NCBI RefSeq assembly: GCF_000716675.1
Contig: NZ_JNXT01000006.1
Coordinates: forward strand, 124,001-188,000
Source: Streptomyces alboflavus
Lineage (GTDB): Bacteria; Actinomycetota; Actinomycetes; Streptomycetales; Streptomycetaceae
Direction of reading: 5' to 3'
Length of the DNA stretch: 64,000 bases
The position numbers were made by a program, and so were the translations under genes. The notes below the pieces were generated by a model. The model saw only the letters and a list, made by a program, of their open reading frames with translations, was not told where the DNA came from and searched no databases. Positions 1-9,300 of the stretch are shown here, one piece after another. Positions within the stretch are counted from its first letter, which is position 1. Each line of letters begins with the position of its first letter.

Positions 1-503
1 TCGGGGGACGTGACCACGCTCGTGAGGTGGCTCTTGAGCCGCTCCGAGTAGTACACGCACTGGTGCAGATTGAGGTGGCGGCCCGCGTTCAGGTCCAGGG
101 CCTTGACGCCGGAGAGTCCCGGGTTGGGCACGTGGTTGCCGTTGCCGGGGCCGCAGGTCGGGCTTGTCTCGGGGGTGTTGGAGACCTTCGTGCCGGTGGA
201 GTAGCGCCCGTCGCCGCTGGGTGTCACCAAGGTGGTGAAGCGGTCGGTGCTCGCGCTCCGGTAGTAGTCGCACTGCTGGAGGTTGAGGTAGCGGCCCGCC
301 GTGAGGTTCAGGGCCTTCACGCCGTGCAGGATCGGGATGGGTACGTGATTGTCGTTGCCGGGGCCGCAGGCCGCCGCGGTGTCGGTGGTCGCGGAGTGCT
401 TCGTGCCGGTGGAGTAGCGCCCGTCGCCGCTCGGCGTCACGAACGTGCTGAAGTGGTCGTCGAGGCTGCTCGCGTAGTACGCGCACTGGTGCAGGTTCAG
501 ATA
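1..503 (-). repeat. 213-bp in-frame tandem repeats (71 aa each)
   Basis: Repeat 1 is 291-503, repeat 2 is 78-290 and repeat 3 starts at 77 and leaves the window. All lie in the coding frame of the secreted protein. Similarity is high at both DNA and protein level, which suggests recent duplication; total copy number cannot be read here. Confidence 0.85.
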
Positions 504-635
504 GCCGGAGGCGGCCGCCTCCGGCTGCGGGTCCTGGGCCGCCTGGGCGGGCGCCGACGCGCCCAGGAAGGTGCCCATGCCGATCGCGAGGGCGAGTGCG
601 GGTCGCCACACGCATGTGGCCGTCCATCGCTTCAA
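1..635 (-). CDS. secreted tandem-repeat protein, 3' end outside window
   Basis: The frame is open from a TTG at 633-635 to the window edge, giving 211 residues without the C-terminus. The TTG has GGGAGA about 7 nt upstream. Residues 1-32 form a signal peptide: a KRW basic start, a hydrophobic core (ALALAIGMGTFLG) and an ASAPAQA cleavage region. After a short Ala/Glu linker the protein consists of 71-residue repeats at 45-115 and 116-186, with a third beginning at 187. Each complete repeat has one Cys in a LNLxQCxYY motif and another in a CGPGNxNHVP motif, so each could hold a disulphide. VTPSGDGRYSTGTK is identical in repeats 1 and 2. I recognise no family. It is probably an extracellular repeat or surface protein; binding or adhesion is only a guess. 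The repeats are clear and the function is unknown. Confidence 0.75.
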   Translation of the reverse strand, partial: MKRWTATCVWRPALALAIGMGTFLGASAPAQAAQDPQPEAAASGYLNLHQCAYYASSLDDHFSTFVTPSGDGRYSTGTKHSATTDTAAACGPGNDNHVPIPILHGVKALNLTAGRYLNLQQCDYYRSASTDRFTTLVTPSGDGRYSTGTKVSNTPETSPTCGPGNGNHVPNPGLSGVKALDLNAGRHLNLHQCVYYSERLKSHLTSVVTSP

Positions 636-747
636 TTCGGTTCTCCCGTCCGGGTGCGGGACGCGTCCCAAGACCGTCCCGCACTTCCTGCGACGAAGGT
701 CCCACGGGCGCCCCGCACCCCGGTAGGGCGAGATCCGGCGATCGCGA

Positions 748-1140
748 CTATGCCTGCGGCAAGCCGCCGTACGGCACCGTGATCAGCTCCATGGCGTGCT
801 CCGACGGGTCGAGGAAGTACACGCCCTTCCCGCCGTCGTTGCGGTTGATCTCGCCCGGCCGCTTCTGGTGCGGGTCGGCCCAGTGGGCGAGGCCGCGCTC
901 CGTGATCTTCGCGTACGCGGCGTCGAACTCCTCCTCGGAGACGAGGAAGGCGTAGTGCTGCGGGGTGATCGACTCGGCGGGGATCGTGGCGAAGTCCAGG
1001 GTGACGGTGTTGCTCAGTTCGACCGCGATGAACGGGCCCCACTCGGATGTGATCTCAAGTCCCAACAGCTCCGCGAAGAACTCGGCGGACTCCCGGTTGT
1101 CGCGGGCGTGGACGATCGTGTGATTGAGCTGAACTGCCAA
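748..1140 (-). CDS. VOC-superfamily protein (glyoxalase/bleomycin-resistance/dioxygenase fold)
   Basis: A 130-residue single-domain protein. It begins LNHTIVHARD, followed by a SAEFFAELLGLE helix, and ends with a YFLDPSEHAMELI strand. This is the usual paired beta-alpha-beta-beta-beta layout of the vicinal oxygen chelate family. Candidate metal ligands are His in LNHTIV, His in TPQHYAF and Glu in HAMELI. The start is TTG at 1138-1140 with GGAGG six nt upstream; no better ATG lies nearby. Family members include lyases, dioxygenases and drug-binding proteins, and the substrate cannot be told from sequence. It stands alone on its strand between the repeat protein and the ArsR gene. Confidence 0.85.
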   Translation of the reverse strand: MAVQLNHTIVHARDNRESAEFFAELLGLEITSEWGPFIAVELSNTVTLDFATIPAESITPQHYAFLVSEEEFDAAYAKITERGLAHWADPHQKRPGEINRNDGGKGVYFLDPSEHAMELITVPYGGLPQA

Positions 1141-1254
1141 GGAATGCCTCCGTGGGCATCTCCCGCACCTCCATGCCTCACCCAGGCGGTGACCGGCACG
1201 CGATGCTGCCGGGGATCTTAGGCGGGCCCCGGGCGCGCTGTCGAGCGGATCCGA

Positions 1255-1629
1255 TCAGTCCTGTGCGGGCTCGGCGCGCACCAGGCCGAGCAGGCCGGGG
1301 AAGCGCGCGTCCAGTTCCGTGCGGCGCAGGACCGCCGTCCGGCTGTTGCCGTGGTCGACCATCCGCAGCAGACCCGCCTCGCGCATCACCTTGAAGTGGT
1401 GCGACGTCGTCGACTTCGACACCGGCAACTGGAAGGAGGCGCAGGTGCGTTCGGTGCCGTCGGGCTCGCGCAGGAACCCGGCGATCACGCCGAGGCGCAG
1501 GGGGTCCGCGAGGGCGTGCAGGACCGTGCGGAGGTCCATCTCGGCGGGCAGCGGGTGGCCTTCTTCGTCCGGCACGGAGTTGCTCCTCGCGTTCGGGTCC
1601 CAGTAGGTCGACGTAGGTTCTACTTGCAT
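1255..1629 (-). CDS. ArsR-family helix-turn-helix regulator
   Basis: A 124-residue winged-helix protein. Residues 31-55 (MDLRTVLHALADPLRLGVIA) are the classic ArsR N-terminal helix. The recognition helix region is CASFQLPVSKSTTSHHFKVM at about 63-82, followed by a wing (VDHGNSRTAVLRR). No obvious metal-binding ELCVC-type Cys motif is present: there is a single Cys at 63, so metal sensing by the usual alpha-3 site is unlikely. The ATG at 1627-1629 follows AGAGG at short spacing; a downstream GTG is possible. It is divergent from an MFS exporter, 75 bp apart, with a palindrome between, so it probably represses that exporter. Confidence 0.88.
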   Translation of the reverse strand: MQVEPTSTYWDPNARSNSVPDEEGHPLPAEMDLRTVLHALADPLRLGVIAGFLREPDGTERTCASFQLPVSKSTTSHHFKVMREAGLLRMVDHGNSRTAVLRRTELDARFPGLLGLVRAEPAQD

Positions 1630-1655
1630 CGTACCTCTTGCGCGTGCCAGGGTCA

Positions 1656-1675
1656 GGTTCGATTCAAACCGAACC
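1656..1675. promoter_or_regulatory. putative ArsR operator palindrome
   Basis: GGTTCGATTCAAACCGAACC is an imperfect 20-bp inverted repeat (16 of 20 positions symmetric; perfect GGTTCG/CGAACC arms). It lies in the 75-bp gap between the divergent ArsR and MFS genes, where an autoregulated operator would be expected. Assignment to this regulator is inference. Confidence 0.6.
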
Positions 1676-1704
1676 TTGCTCACCTCCCTGGGGGTCTCCT
1701 CGCC

Positions 1705-3231
1705 ATGCCCGAACCATCGACGCCGTCCGCGCCCGCAGCGCCCTCCGCGCCCGCGGCGCAAGCTGCCCCCGCCGCACAGCCCGCGCCCCAGGTGCGGGAG
1801 GCCGAGACGCCGAAGCCGCCCCTGCTCCCGCTCGCCGCCATCCTCCTCGCCGTCTTCGTCGTCCCGATGTCGATCTCCGGGACCGCGGTCGCCCTCCCGG
1901 GCATCGGAGCCGCCACGCACGCGGAACCGGCGCCGCTCCAGTGGGTGGTGAACGCCTTCAACGTCGCCTTCGCCTGCTTCACCCTCGTCTGGGGCTCGGT
2001 CGCCGACGTCGTCGGCCGGGTCAGGGCCTTCGCCGCGGGGGCCGCCGTCTACGCGGCCGCCTCGCTCGCCAGCGCGCTCGCCTCCGGCGTGCTTCTGCTC
2101 GACGCGGCCCGCGCCCTCGCGGGCGTCGGCGGCGCGGCGATCTTCTCGTGCGGGGCCGCCATCCTGTCGACGGTGTACGAGGGTCCGGCGCGGGCCAAGG
2201 CGTTCGCGCTGTTCGGCACCGTGGCGGGCGTGGGCATCGCGGTCGGGCCCTCGCTCTCCGGGGTGCTGCTGCAGACGGTGAGCTGGCGCTGGGTGTTCGC
2301 GCTGCACGCCGTGGCGCTCGCCGTCGTCCTGCTCGCCGTGCCGGTCATCGCGCGGGCGGTGCCGCCGACGCCCCGCACTGGCGCGAAGATCGACGTCCCC
2401 GGCAGCGTGGTCTTCGTCGTCGCCATGGTGCTGCTGACCACCGCCATCGTGCAGGGCTCCCAGTGGGGCTGGGGGAGCGCGGGCGTGCTCGGGCTCTTCG
2501 CCGGGGCGGCCGTCGCGCTCGCGGTCTTCGGCTCCGTCGAGAAGCGGCGCGCACACCCCCTCCTCGACCTCGGCCTGCTGCGCGACCGGCGCTTCCTCGC
2601 GCTGTGCCTGGTCCCGGTCGCCGGATCGTTCGGCTTCGTCACGATGCTCACGTACCTGCCGACCTATCTGACGGAGGTGACCGGGCGCGGCACCGGCGCC
2701 GCGGGCCTGATCATGGTCCTGCTCACCGCGCCGATGCTCGTCCTCCCGCTGCTCGCCGCCAAGTTGGTGGCCCGCGGCGTCCCCGCGCTCACCGTCATCT
2801 ACGCCAGCCTCGCCGCCCTCGTCGTCGGCGACGCCGCCCTGACCCTCTTCGGCCCCGACGTGTCCGTCGCCGTCGTCGCCCTGCCGATGATCGTCACCGG
2901 CGCGGGCATGGCGCTGGCCGCGGGCCTCGTCGACGGCCAGGCCCTGGCCCTGGTCGACCCCGCGAAGGCGGGCATGGCCGCGGGCTTCCTCAACACACTG
3001 CGGCTCGGCAGCGAGGCCGTCGCGGTGGCACTGTACGGCTCGGTCCTGACGACGCTCACCGCGTCACGGTCGTACGACTCCGCCTTCCACCTGGTCCTCT
3101 GGGGGCTCGCGGCGATCTGCCTGGTGCTCGGGTTGGTCGTCTTCGCGCTGATGGGCGGGCGCGGGGCCGCCGAGGCGGGCGCCGATCCGCGGGAAGGGCC
3201 GGGGCAGGGGGACTTGGGGCACGGCCGGTGA
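1705..3231 (+). CDS. MFS drug-type exporter
   Basis: A 508-residue integral membrane protein. After a Pro/Ala-rich cytoplasmic N-terminus of about 45 residues come some 14 hydrophobic segments, the DHA2 (14-TM) arrangement. Visible signatures are WVVNAFNVAFACFTLVWGSVADVVGR (segments 2-3 with motif A, G-x-x-D-x-x-G-R) and a motif-C-like GVGIAVGPSLSGVL in segment 5. The family exports drugs or toxic metabolites by proton antiport. The ATG at 1705 has only a weak Shine-Dalgarno sequence (GGGGGT); a longer upstream frame exists but runs into the divergent regulator gene. The divergent ArsR gene and the shared palindrome suggest substrate-inducible expression. The substrate is unknown. Confidence 0.88.
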   Translation: MPEPSTPSAPAAPSAPAAQAAPAAQPAPQVREAETPKPPLLPLAAILLAVFVVPMSISGTAVALPGIGAATHAEPAPLQWVVNAFNVAFACFTLVWGSVADVVGRVRAFAAGAAVYAAASLASALASGVLLLDAARALAGVGGAAIFSCGAAILSTVYEGPARAKAFALFGTVAGVGIAVGPSLSGVLLQTVSWRWVFALHAVALAVVLLAVPVIARAVPPTPRTGAKIDVPGSVVFVVAMVLLTTAIVQGSQWGWGSAGVLGLFAGAAVALAVFGSVEKRRAHPLLDLGLLRDRRFLALCLVPVAGSFGFVTMLTYLPTYLTEVTGRGTGAAGLIMVLLTAPMLVLPLLAAKLVARGVPALTVIYASLAALVVGDAALTLFGPDVSVAVVALPMIVTGAGMALAAGLVDGQALALVDPAKAGMAAGFLNTLRLGSEAVAVALYGSVLTTLTASRSYDSAFHLVLWGLAAICLVLGLVVFALMGGRGAAEAGADPREGPGQGDLGHGR

Positions 3232-3387
3232 GCGGAGCCGGGGGTGCGGTGCGCGATGACCAGATCGAGCGCGGGCGGGCATCCGTCCGGGGCGCCGGCG
3301 ACGACCGTGGTGGCCACGGACTCGGGCGCGACCTGCCGCCCCTCGGCGCGCGGGTCCGCCATCAGGCGGGCCGGACGGCTGCCGGTC

Positions 3388-5493
3388 CTACGGCCCGAGC
3401 CGGATCCCCCGGGCCTCAGCGATGGCGTTCACCGCTTCGATGTGCCAGGTGGAGAAGTGCTGCGCCGTGCGGCAGTACGCGAGCACGTGCTCGTGCGCCT
3501 CGTCGGTTCCGATCGCCAACAGGGCGCGCACGGCGGCCTCTTGGGCGCCGGACCACGCGTCGGGGCCGAGGAGCGACACCAACGGCGTGAGGCAGTCGGG
3601 CGTGCCGCGCTCGGTCAGCGCGAGGGCCGCGGCCTCCTGCGCCGGGCGTGAGCGGGAGAGCTGTCCCGCGCCGACCGCGACATGCCGTGCCGCCCACGGC
3701 GGGTGCGGTGCCGCGGCGATCCTGGCCAGGACGGCGGTCGCCTCGGCTTCGGGGCGGGCGGCGAGCGCCGCGACGAGCAGGTCGCCCAGGTTCTCGCCCA
3801 GGTCGTCCACGCCGTCGGCCAGGGCGGCGAGGACGGGCAGGGCGGGGGCGCCGATCCGGGTCAGGGCGCGCAGCGCGGCGCGTGCGAGATCGGGGGCGGT
3901 GTCGTGTGGCTCGGCGGGAGTGGTGTCGGTCGAGGGGCGCGGCGGGGGTGGTCCCGTGGCCGGTGCCGTGCTGTGCGGTCCGGTGCCGTTCGCGACGAAC
4001 TCCCCCAGAGCCTCCATGGCCTCCGCCACGGGAAACGCGCCCAGGGCCACCACCGCCCGCGCCCGCATCGCCTCGTGCGGCGAGCGCGCGCACGCGAGCA
4101 CCACCGGAAGGGTCTCCGGCGCGCCGATCAGGCCGAGGGCCCGGACCGCGCGGGCGCGCACGGTGCCGGGCCGTTCCTCGTCCTCGGCCAGCGCCGCGAG
4201 GGGCGCGGCGGCCTCCAGGAGCCGCAGGGCGCCGAGCGCGTCGATGACGGCGGTGCGCACCGCCGTGGGGGCCGCGGCGTCCGCCAGGACGGAAAGCACC
4301 GCCGAGGCGGCCACCGGGTGTCCGGTCGCCCCCAACGCCCTGGCCGCACCGCGCCGTTGGGCCACGGTCCGGCCCGCTCCGGTGAGCAGGCCCAGGAGAT
4401 CCCGGAGCGGTGGATCGGGGAGCCGGGCGGCCAGGTCCGCCACGGTGTCGCTGATGTGCGCGTCCGCCAGTGCCTCCAGCAGGGCATCGCTCGCCGCGGC
4501 GGCCGCGTACGCGGACAGCGCCTGGGCGGCGGTCCGGCGCACGGTGGGTGCCTTCGACTCCCGCAGGTGGTGGCGGAGCAGGGCGTGGTACTCGTCCGGG
4601 TCCGGTACGGCGAAGACGTCGGGCTCCTCCGCCACGCGGGCGCAGACGGCGGCCACGGCGTGGGGCGGGCACTCGGGGTCGTGCGGGGAGCGGGACGCCC
4701 TGCGGAGCACGTCCCACAGGTGGTTCCGGCCGTCCTCCGTCCTGGCGAGCAGAGCCGTCGCCAGGCGGGCCGTCTCGGGGTCCGGGTCGCGCTGCGGGGC
4801 GTGCAGCAGCGTTTCGGCGGGCGGCCACAGGTGCGCGGGCGGCCAGTCGATGACGGGCAGCGCGTGCAGCGCCGTCACGGCGGCCCGGCGCAGGTGACCG
4901 TCGGGGGCGGGCTGGTGCGCGAGGACGAGGAGGGCGGAGGTCGCGCGCGGGTCACCGATCGCGCCGAGCGCCCGCACCACGCGGTCCGCGCGCCCCGGCA
5001 GGTACCCCCAGAGCGCGGCGAGGAGCGGAGTCACCGCCTCCGGCGCACGCAGGGCGGCCAGCGCGTCGAGCACCCGCGCCTGCCAGTAACTGCGGGCGGT
5101 CGGCAACTGGTCGCACAGCTCCACGAGTCCGCGCACGGCCTCCGGTCCACCGATGGCGACCAGGGCGTCGACCGCGGGCTCGTCCAGCTGCAGGCGATGG
5201 TCACGCGTCGACTCGGCCAGCATCGCGAGCAGCCCGGGAACCGCGCGGCGCTCCCGCAGCTTCCCCAGGGCCCTGGCGGCCTGCCACCGCGGTCCGTGCC
5301 GCAGGCAGCCCAACAGCGTCTCGACGGCCGCCGCCGAGTCCGTGCTGCCGCCCAGGAACTCGGTGGCGCGCAGCCGGACGTCGAGAACCTCCGACCGCGT
5401 GGCCCGGCACAGCCCCGCGACATCACCGTCCAGGCGCATCCGCACCAGATCGGCGTGCGACGACGCCCGCTCCCCTCGGACCTCCCCGTCCAT
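3388..5493 (-). CDS. HEAT-repeat protein
   Basis: A 701-residue, Ala/Leu/Arg-rich solenoid protein made of HEAT/PBS-lyase-like repeats across nearly its whole length. Recurring units look like A-x-x-AL-x-x-L-x-x-P-x-A-V-x-x-L, for example RWQAARALGKLRERRAVPGL, TVRARAVRALGLIGAPETL and AMRARAVVALGAFPVAEAM. A less ordered Pro/Thr stretch interrupts around residue 500. There is no signal peptide, membrane segment or catalytic motif, so it is probably a cytoplasmic scaffold. Its ATG overlaps the stop of the upstream gene (ATGA at 5491-5494 on the complement), so the two are translationally coupled and probably work together. The partner and process are not known. Confidence 0.85.
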   Translation of the reverse strand: MDGEVRGERASSHADLVRMRLDGDVAGLCRATRSEVLDVRLRATEFLGGSTDSAAAVETLLGCLRHGPRWQAARALGKLRERRAVPGLLAMLAESTRDHRLQLDEPAVDALVAIGGPEAVRGLVELCDQLPTARSYWQARVLDALAALRAPEAVTPLLAALWGYLPGRADRVVRALGAIGDPRATSALLVLAHQPAPDGHLRRAAVTALHALPVIDWPPAHLWPPAETLLHAPQRDPDPETARLATALLARTEDGRNHLWDVLRRASRSPHDPECPPHAVAAVCARVAEEPDVFAVPDPDEYHALLRHHLRESKAPTVRRTAAQALSAYAAAAASDALLEALADAHISDTVADLAARLPDPPLRDLLGLLTGAGRTVAQRRGAARALGATGHPVAASAVLSVLADAAAPTAVRTAVIDALGALRLLEAAAPLAALAEDEERPGTVRARAVRALGLIGAPETLPVVLACARSPHEAMRARAVVALGAFPVAEAMEALGEFVANGTGPHSTAPATGPPPPRPSTDTTPAEPHDTAPDLARAALRALTRIGAPALPVLAALADGVDDLGENLGDLLVAALAARPEAEATAVLARIAAAPHPPWAARHVAVGAGQLSRSRPAQEAAALALTERGTPDCLTPLVSLLGPDAWSGAQEAAVRALLAIGTDEAHEHVLAYCRTAQHFSTWHIEAVNAIAEARGIRLGP

Positions 5494-6170
5494 CAGGCCT
5501 CCCCGTCCACGGGCACCCGGTCCGACATCGCCACGTACAGCGGTGTCCCGACAACGACGGTCAGCTCCCGCCCGTCCTCACGTGTCACGGTGCCGCGCAT
5601 CAACTGCCGTGCCAGGAACTCGCAGTACATGGGCGGCACCGTCAACGCCTCGGCGACGCGCAGCACATCGTCCGTCACGCTCGCCCGGTCCGGCATCCTG
5701 GACCACGAGCGGACATTGAACTGGCGCTCCCACTCGGGCGGGGTGTCCTGAAGCAGCCGGAAGATGGACGGCAGCCCCGAGAAGCCGACCCGGTGCATGT
5801 CGGGCGCCGCCTGATGGCCGATCAGATGGTGTGCGGAGCCGATGAGCGCGACGACCGTGTCGCCGTCGCTCCCCGTCATCAGCGTCGGCTTGTCCGCCTC
5901 GCCGTACCCCGCGATCCGCAGCCCCAGGTCCCCACGGAACCAGGCCGTGGGCTCCGACATCCAGCTGACGTCGAACTCCCGCTCCAGATAGGCCTCCACG
6001 AGGTCGAGCCGGTCGTACGCGCTGGTCTCGGCGCGCGGCGACTGCACGGCCACGCTCACGACCTTCAGGTCGACCTTGGCCTCGACGGCGAGCCGCCGGA
6101 GGAGCTTCGGCGGGATCTGCTCGTAGAGCATGTCCACCTTGGCGGTGGAGACGTAGACGTAGTACCGCAC
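5493..6170 (-). CDS. DUF7019-like (SAVMC3_10250-type) protein
   Basis: A 225-residue soluble protein starting RYYVYVSTAKVDMLYEQIPP, which I associate from memory with the actinobacterial family called DUF7019/SAVMC3_10250; that naming should be confirmed. No catalytic motif is recognised. Notable conserved-looking stretches are TVVALIGSAHHLIGH and PPMYCEFLARQLMRGTV. I chose the GTG at 6168-6170 because it begins directly at the conserved RYYVYVS segment and has GGGGA ten nt upstream. A GTG at 6216-6218 would add 16 unconserved-looking residues. It is first in an ATGA-overlapping pair with the HEAT-repeat gene. Related stand-alone proteins in Streptomyces have no assigned function. Confidence 0.7.
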   Translation of the reverse strand: MRYYVYVSTAKVDMLYEQIPPKLLRRLAVEAKVDLKVVSVAVQSPRAETSAYDRLDLVEAYLEREFDVSWMSEPTAWFRGDLGLRIAGYGEADKPTLMTGSDGDTVVALIGSAHHLIGHQAAPDMHRVGFSGLPSIFRLLQDTPPEWERQFNVRSWSRMPDRASVTDDVLRVAEALTVPPMYCEFLARQLMRGTVTREDGRELTVVVGTPLYVAMSDRVPVDGEA

Positions 6171-6255
6171 GCGTGGTGTGTCCCCGTCAGTTGAGGGCCT
6201 TTGCCCGCACCTTGCCACACACGTGTCCCTGGTGCCCCGCCTTTGACGTCGCAGG

Positions 6256-6299
6256 CCGGCCCCGGCCCGTCGACGGAGGGGTCGACGGACCGGGGCCGG
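6256..6299. terminator. strong hairpin, likely terminator of the GH92 gene
   Basis: Arms 6256-6274 and 6281-6299 pair over 19 positions with one mismatch around a six-base loop. It sits just beyond the 3' end of the GH92 gene and ahead of the next gene on the same strand. There is no U-tract, as is common in Streptomyces. Confidence 0.75.
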
Positions 6300-6323
6300 G
6301 GTTCGGGTGGGATCAGGCGGGCG

Positions 6324-9300
6324 TCAGCGGAGGAGTTCCACCTCCGAGAGGGTGCCCCGACCGCCCGTGAACACCAGGCGGTACTTCACGTACGACCCGG
6401 GGTCGCTCACCGTGAACGGCCGGGTCTGCTGGTCCCAGGCGAAGGACTGGCCGGAGCGCTTGTCGACGGTCTTCCACTTCTCGCCGTCGCGGGAGCCCTG
6501 GAGCACCCAGCCGCGCGGGGCCTTGGCCTTGTCGGCGGAGGTGAGCGTGTACTGGACGGCCTTGGTGCGGCCCTGGACGGGCAGCACGACGGACGCCGCG
6601 TTCGCGTACGTGGTCGAGGAGTTGTCGAACAGCTCGCCCTCGACCTTCAGGGCGTCCTTGCGCGGCGACGGCACCTTGTCGTCGTCCGTGACGGAGACCG
6701 GCTGGGCGTTCTTGCCGGTGCCCCACGCGGACGGCTTCGGGCCCATGTCGAACTCCAGGACCCCGCCGCGCGCGATGGCTTCGTGCGGCAGCGCGGTCGA
6801 GTTCCACTTCTTCCCATTCACCTTCAGGCCCTGCACGTACACGTTCTTCGCGCTGTTCCTGGGGGCCTTGACCACCAGGTCCCTGCCGTTGTCCATGTGC
6901 ACGGTCATCTTCGTGAACTGCGGGGAGCCGATGGCGTACTCGCCGCTGCCCATGACGAGCGGGTAGAAGCCGAGGGAGGAGAAGAGGTACCAGGCCGACT
7001 GCTCGCCGTTGTCCTCGTCGCCGTGGTAGCCCTGCCCGATCTCGCTGCCCGTGTACAGGCGGGACATGACCTCGCGGACCTTCTCCTGCGTCTTCGAGGG
7101 CTGCCCGGCCGCGTCGTACATGTACGCGGCGTGGTGGGCGACCTGGTTGGAGTGCCCGTACATGCCCATGCGCACGTCACGGGCCTCCGTCATCTCGTGG
7201 ATGACGCCGCCGTAGGAACCGGCGAACTCGGGCGAGGCCGTCTCCGGCGTGGCGAAGTACGTGTCGAGCTTCTTCGCCAGGCCGCCCCGGCCGCCGTACA
7301 GGTTCGCGAGGCCGCGCGAGTCCTGCGGCGCGGTGAAGGCGTAGCCCCACGCGTTGGTCTCGGTGTAGTCGTGGCCCCAGATCCGCGGGTCGAACTTCTC
7401 GGACGGGACGCGCCAGTCGCCCTTCTTGTTCTTGCCCTGGAAGAACCCGGCCTTGGCGTCGAAGAGGTTCACATAGTCGCGGGCGCGGTTGAGGAAGTAC
7501 GCGGACTCCTCCTTGTAGCGCTTCTCGCCCGTCTTCTTGTAGAGCGCCTGGCCCATCTTTGCGATGCCGAAGTCGTTGACGTAGCCCTCAAGGGCCCACG
7601 ACAGGCCCTCGTGCGTCTCGGACGGGGTGTAGCCGAGGAACGGCGAGGTGGTCATGCCCTTGCGGCCGTAGCCCGACTTGTCCGGGGCGACCGTCGCGTT
7701 CTTCACCGCCGCGTCGTACGCCGCCTTCGCGTCGAAGCCCTTGACGCCCTTCACGTAGGCGTCGGCGAACGCCACGTCGGAGGACGTGCCCGTCATCAGG
7801 TCCGCGTAGCCGGGCGAGGACCAGCGCGACGTCCAGCCGCCGTCCTTGTAGTGCTGCACGAAGCCGTCGACCAGCTCGCCCGCCTTCTTCGGCGTGAAGA
7901 GGGAGTAGGCGGGCCACGTCGTGCGGTAGGTGTCCCAGAAGCCGTTGTTCACGTACGGCTTGCCCTCGACGATCTTCGCGCCGGTGTGGGTGGGTGTGTC
8001 CGGGCCGGTCTGCGGCGAGAACGGCGACGCGTACTTGTGCTTCGAACCGACCTTCTCGAAGCCGGAGTTCGGGTAGAGGTAGAGGCGGTACAGGCTGGAG
8101 TACAGGGACGTCTTCTGCCCCTCGCTCGCGCCCTCCACCTCGACCCGGCCGAGGATGTCGTCCCACTTGTCCTGCGCCCGCTCCTTGACGCGGCCGAACG
8201 ACGTGCCCGCGGGGATCTCCGCGTCCAGGTTGGCCTTCGCCTGGTCGACGCTGATCAGCGAGGTGGCGAGGCGCAGGCCGACCGTGCGGTCCTTGCCCGG
8301 CTTGAAGCGGAAGTAGCCGGTGGCGTCCGTGGTGCCGCCGCCCTCCAGCTTGCCGCCGTCGGTGACCGGGCTGTCGAAGGTGCCGTACACGAACATCCGG
8401 GTGGCGCCGGTCGACAGGCCCGACTTCACGTCGGAGTAGCCCGTGACGACACCCTTCTCCTTGTCGAGGGTCAGGCCGACGTTGTGCTTGGTGTCGCCCG
8501 TCTTCTCGATGTTGTCGAAGACGATGCTCGCGTCATCACCGGGATAGGTGAACCTGAACATGGCCGCGTGGTCGGTCGGCGTCATCTCGGCCTTCAGGCC
8601 GTTCTCGAACGTCACGCCGTAGTAGTGCGGCCTCGCCGTCTCCTTCTCGTGCCGGAACGGCAGCGCCCGCTTGGCGCGGTCGGCCTCCGGCTTGTCCTTC
8701 GCCACCGACGGCATCACCTGGAAGGTCTGCCGGTCGCCCATCCACGGGCTCGGCTCGTGGCTCGCGCTGAACGCCTGCACGGTCGGCAGGTTGTCGTCGT
8801 TGTTGCCGCGCGCGTAGTCGTACAGCCAGCTGATGGAGCCCGCGTTGGTCACCGGGGTCCAGAAGTTGAAGCCGTGCGGGACGGCCGTCGCCGGGAAGGT
8901 GTTGCCGCGCGAGAAGCCGCCGCTGGAGTTCGTGCCGCGCGTGGTCGAGGCGTAGTCGGAGGGGCGCGCCTTGGGCTTCGCGGGCGGGGTCTCCTTCAGG
9001 GACACGTCGTCCAGCCAGCCCCGGAACTTCGCGGGACCCTTGGGGGAGTCGTAGCCGACCAGGATCCGGTCCACCGTCTTCCCGGCGGCGACGTCACCGA
9101 TCCGGCCCACGACGTCGTTCCACTGGTTGACGTAGAGCACCTTGGAATCGCCCTGCCCGCGCGGGGTCAGCGGGAATCCGTGCTGGTCGGTGGCCTTGAG
9201 GTCACTCAGATAGGTGCCGTCGGTGAAGGCCAGGTCGACCGCGACGTTCGTGGCGTCGTAGTCGAGGTCGCCCTCCGCCATGGACGGGAACACGCGGTAC

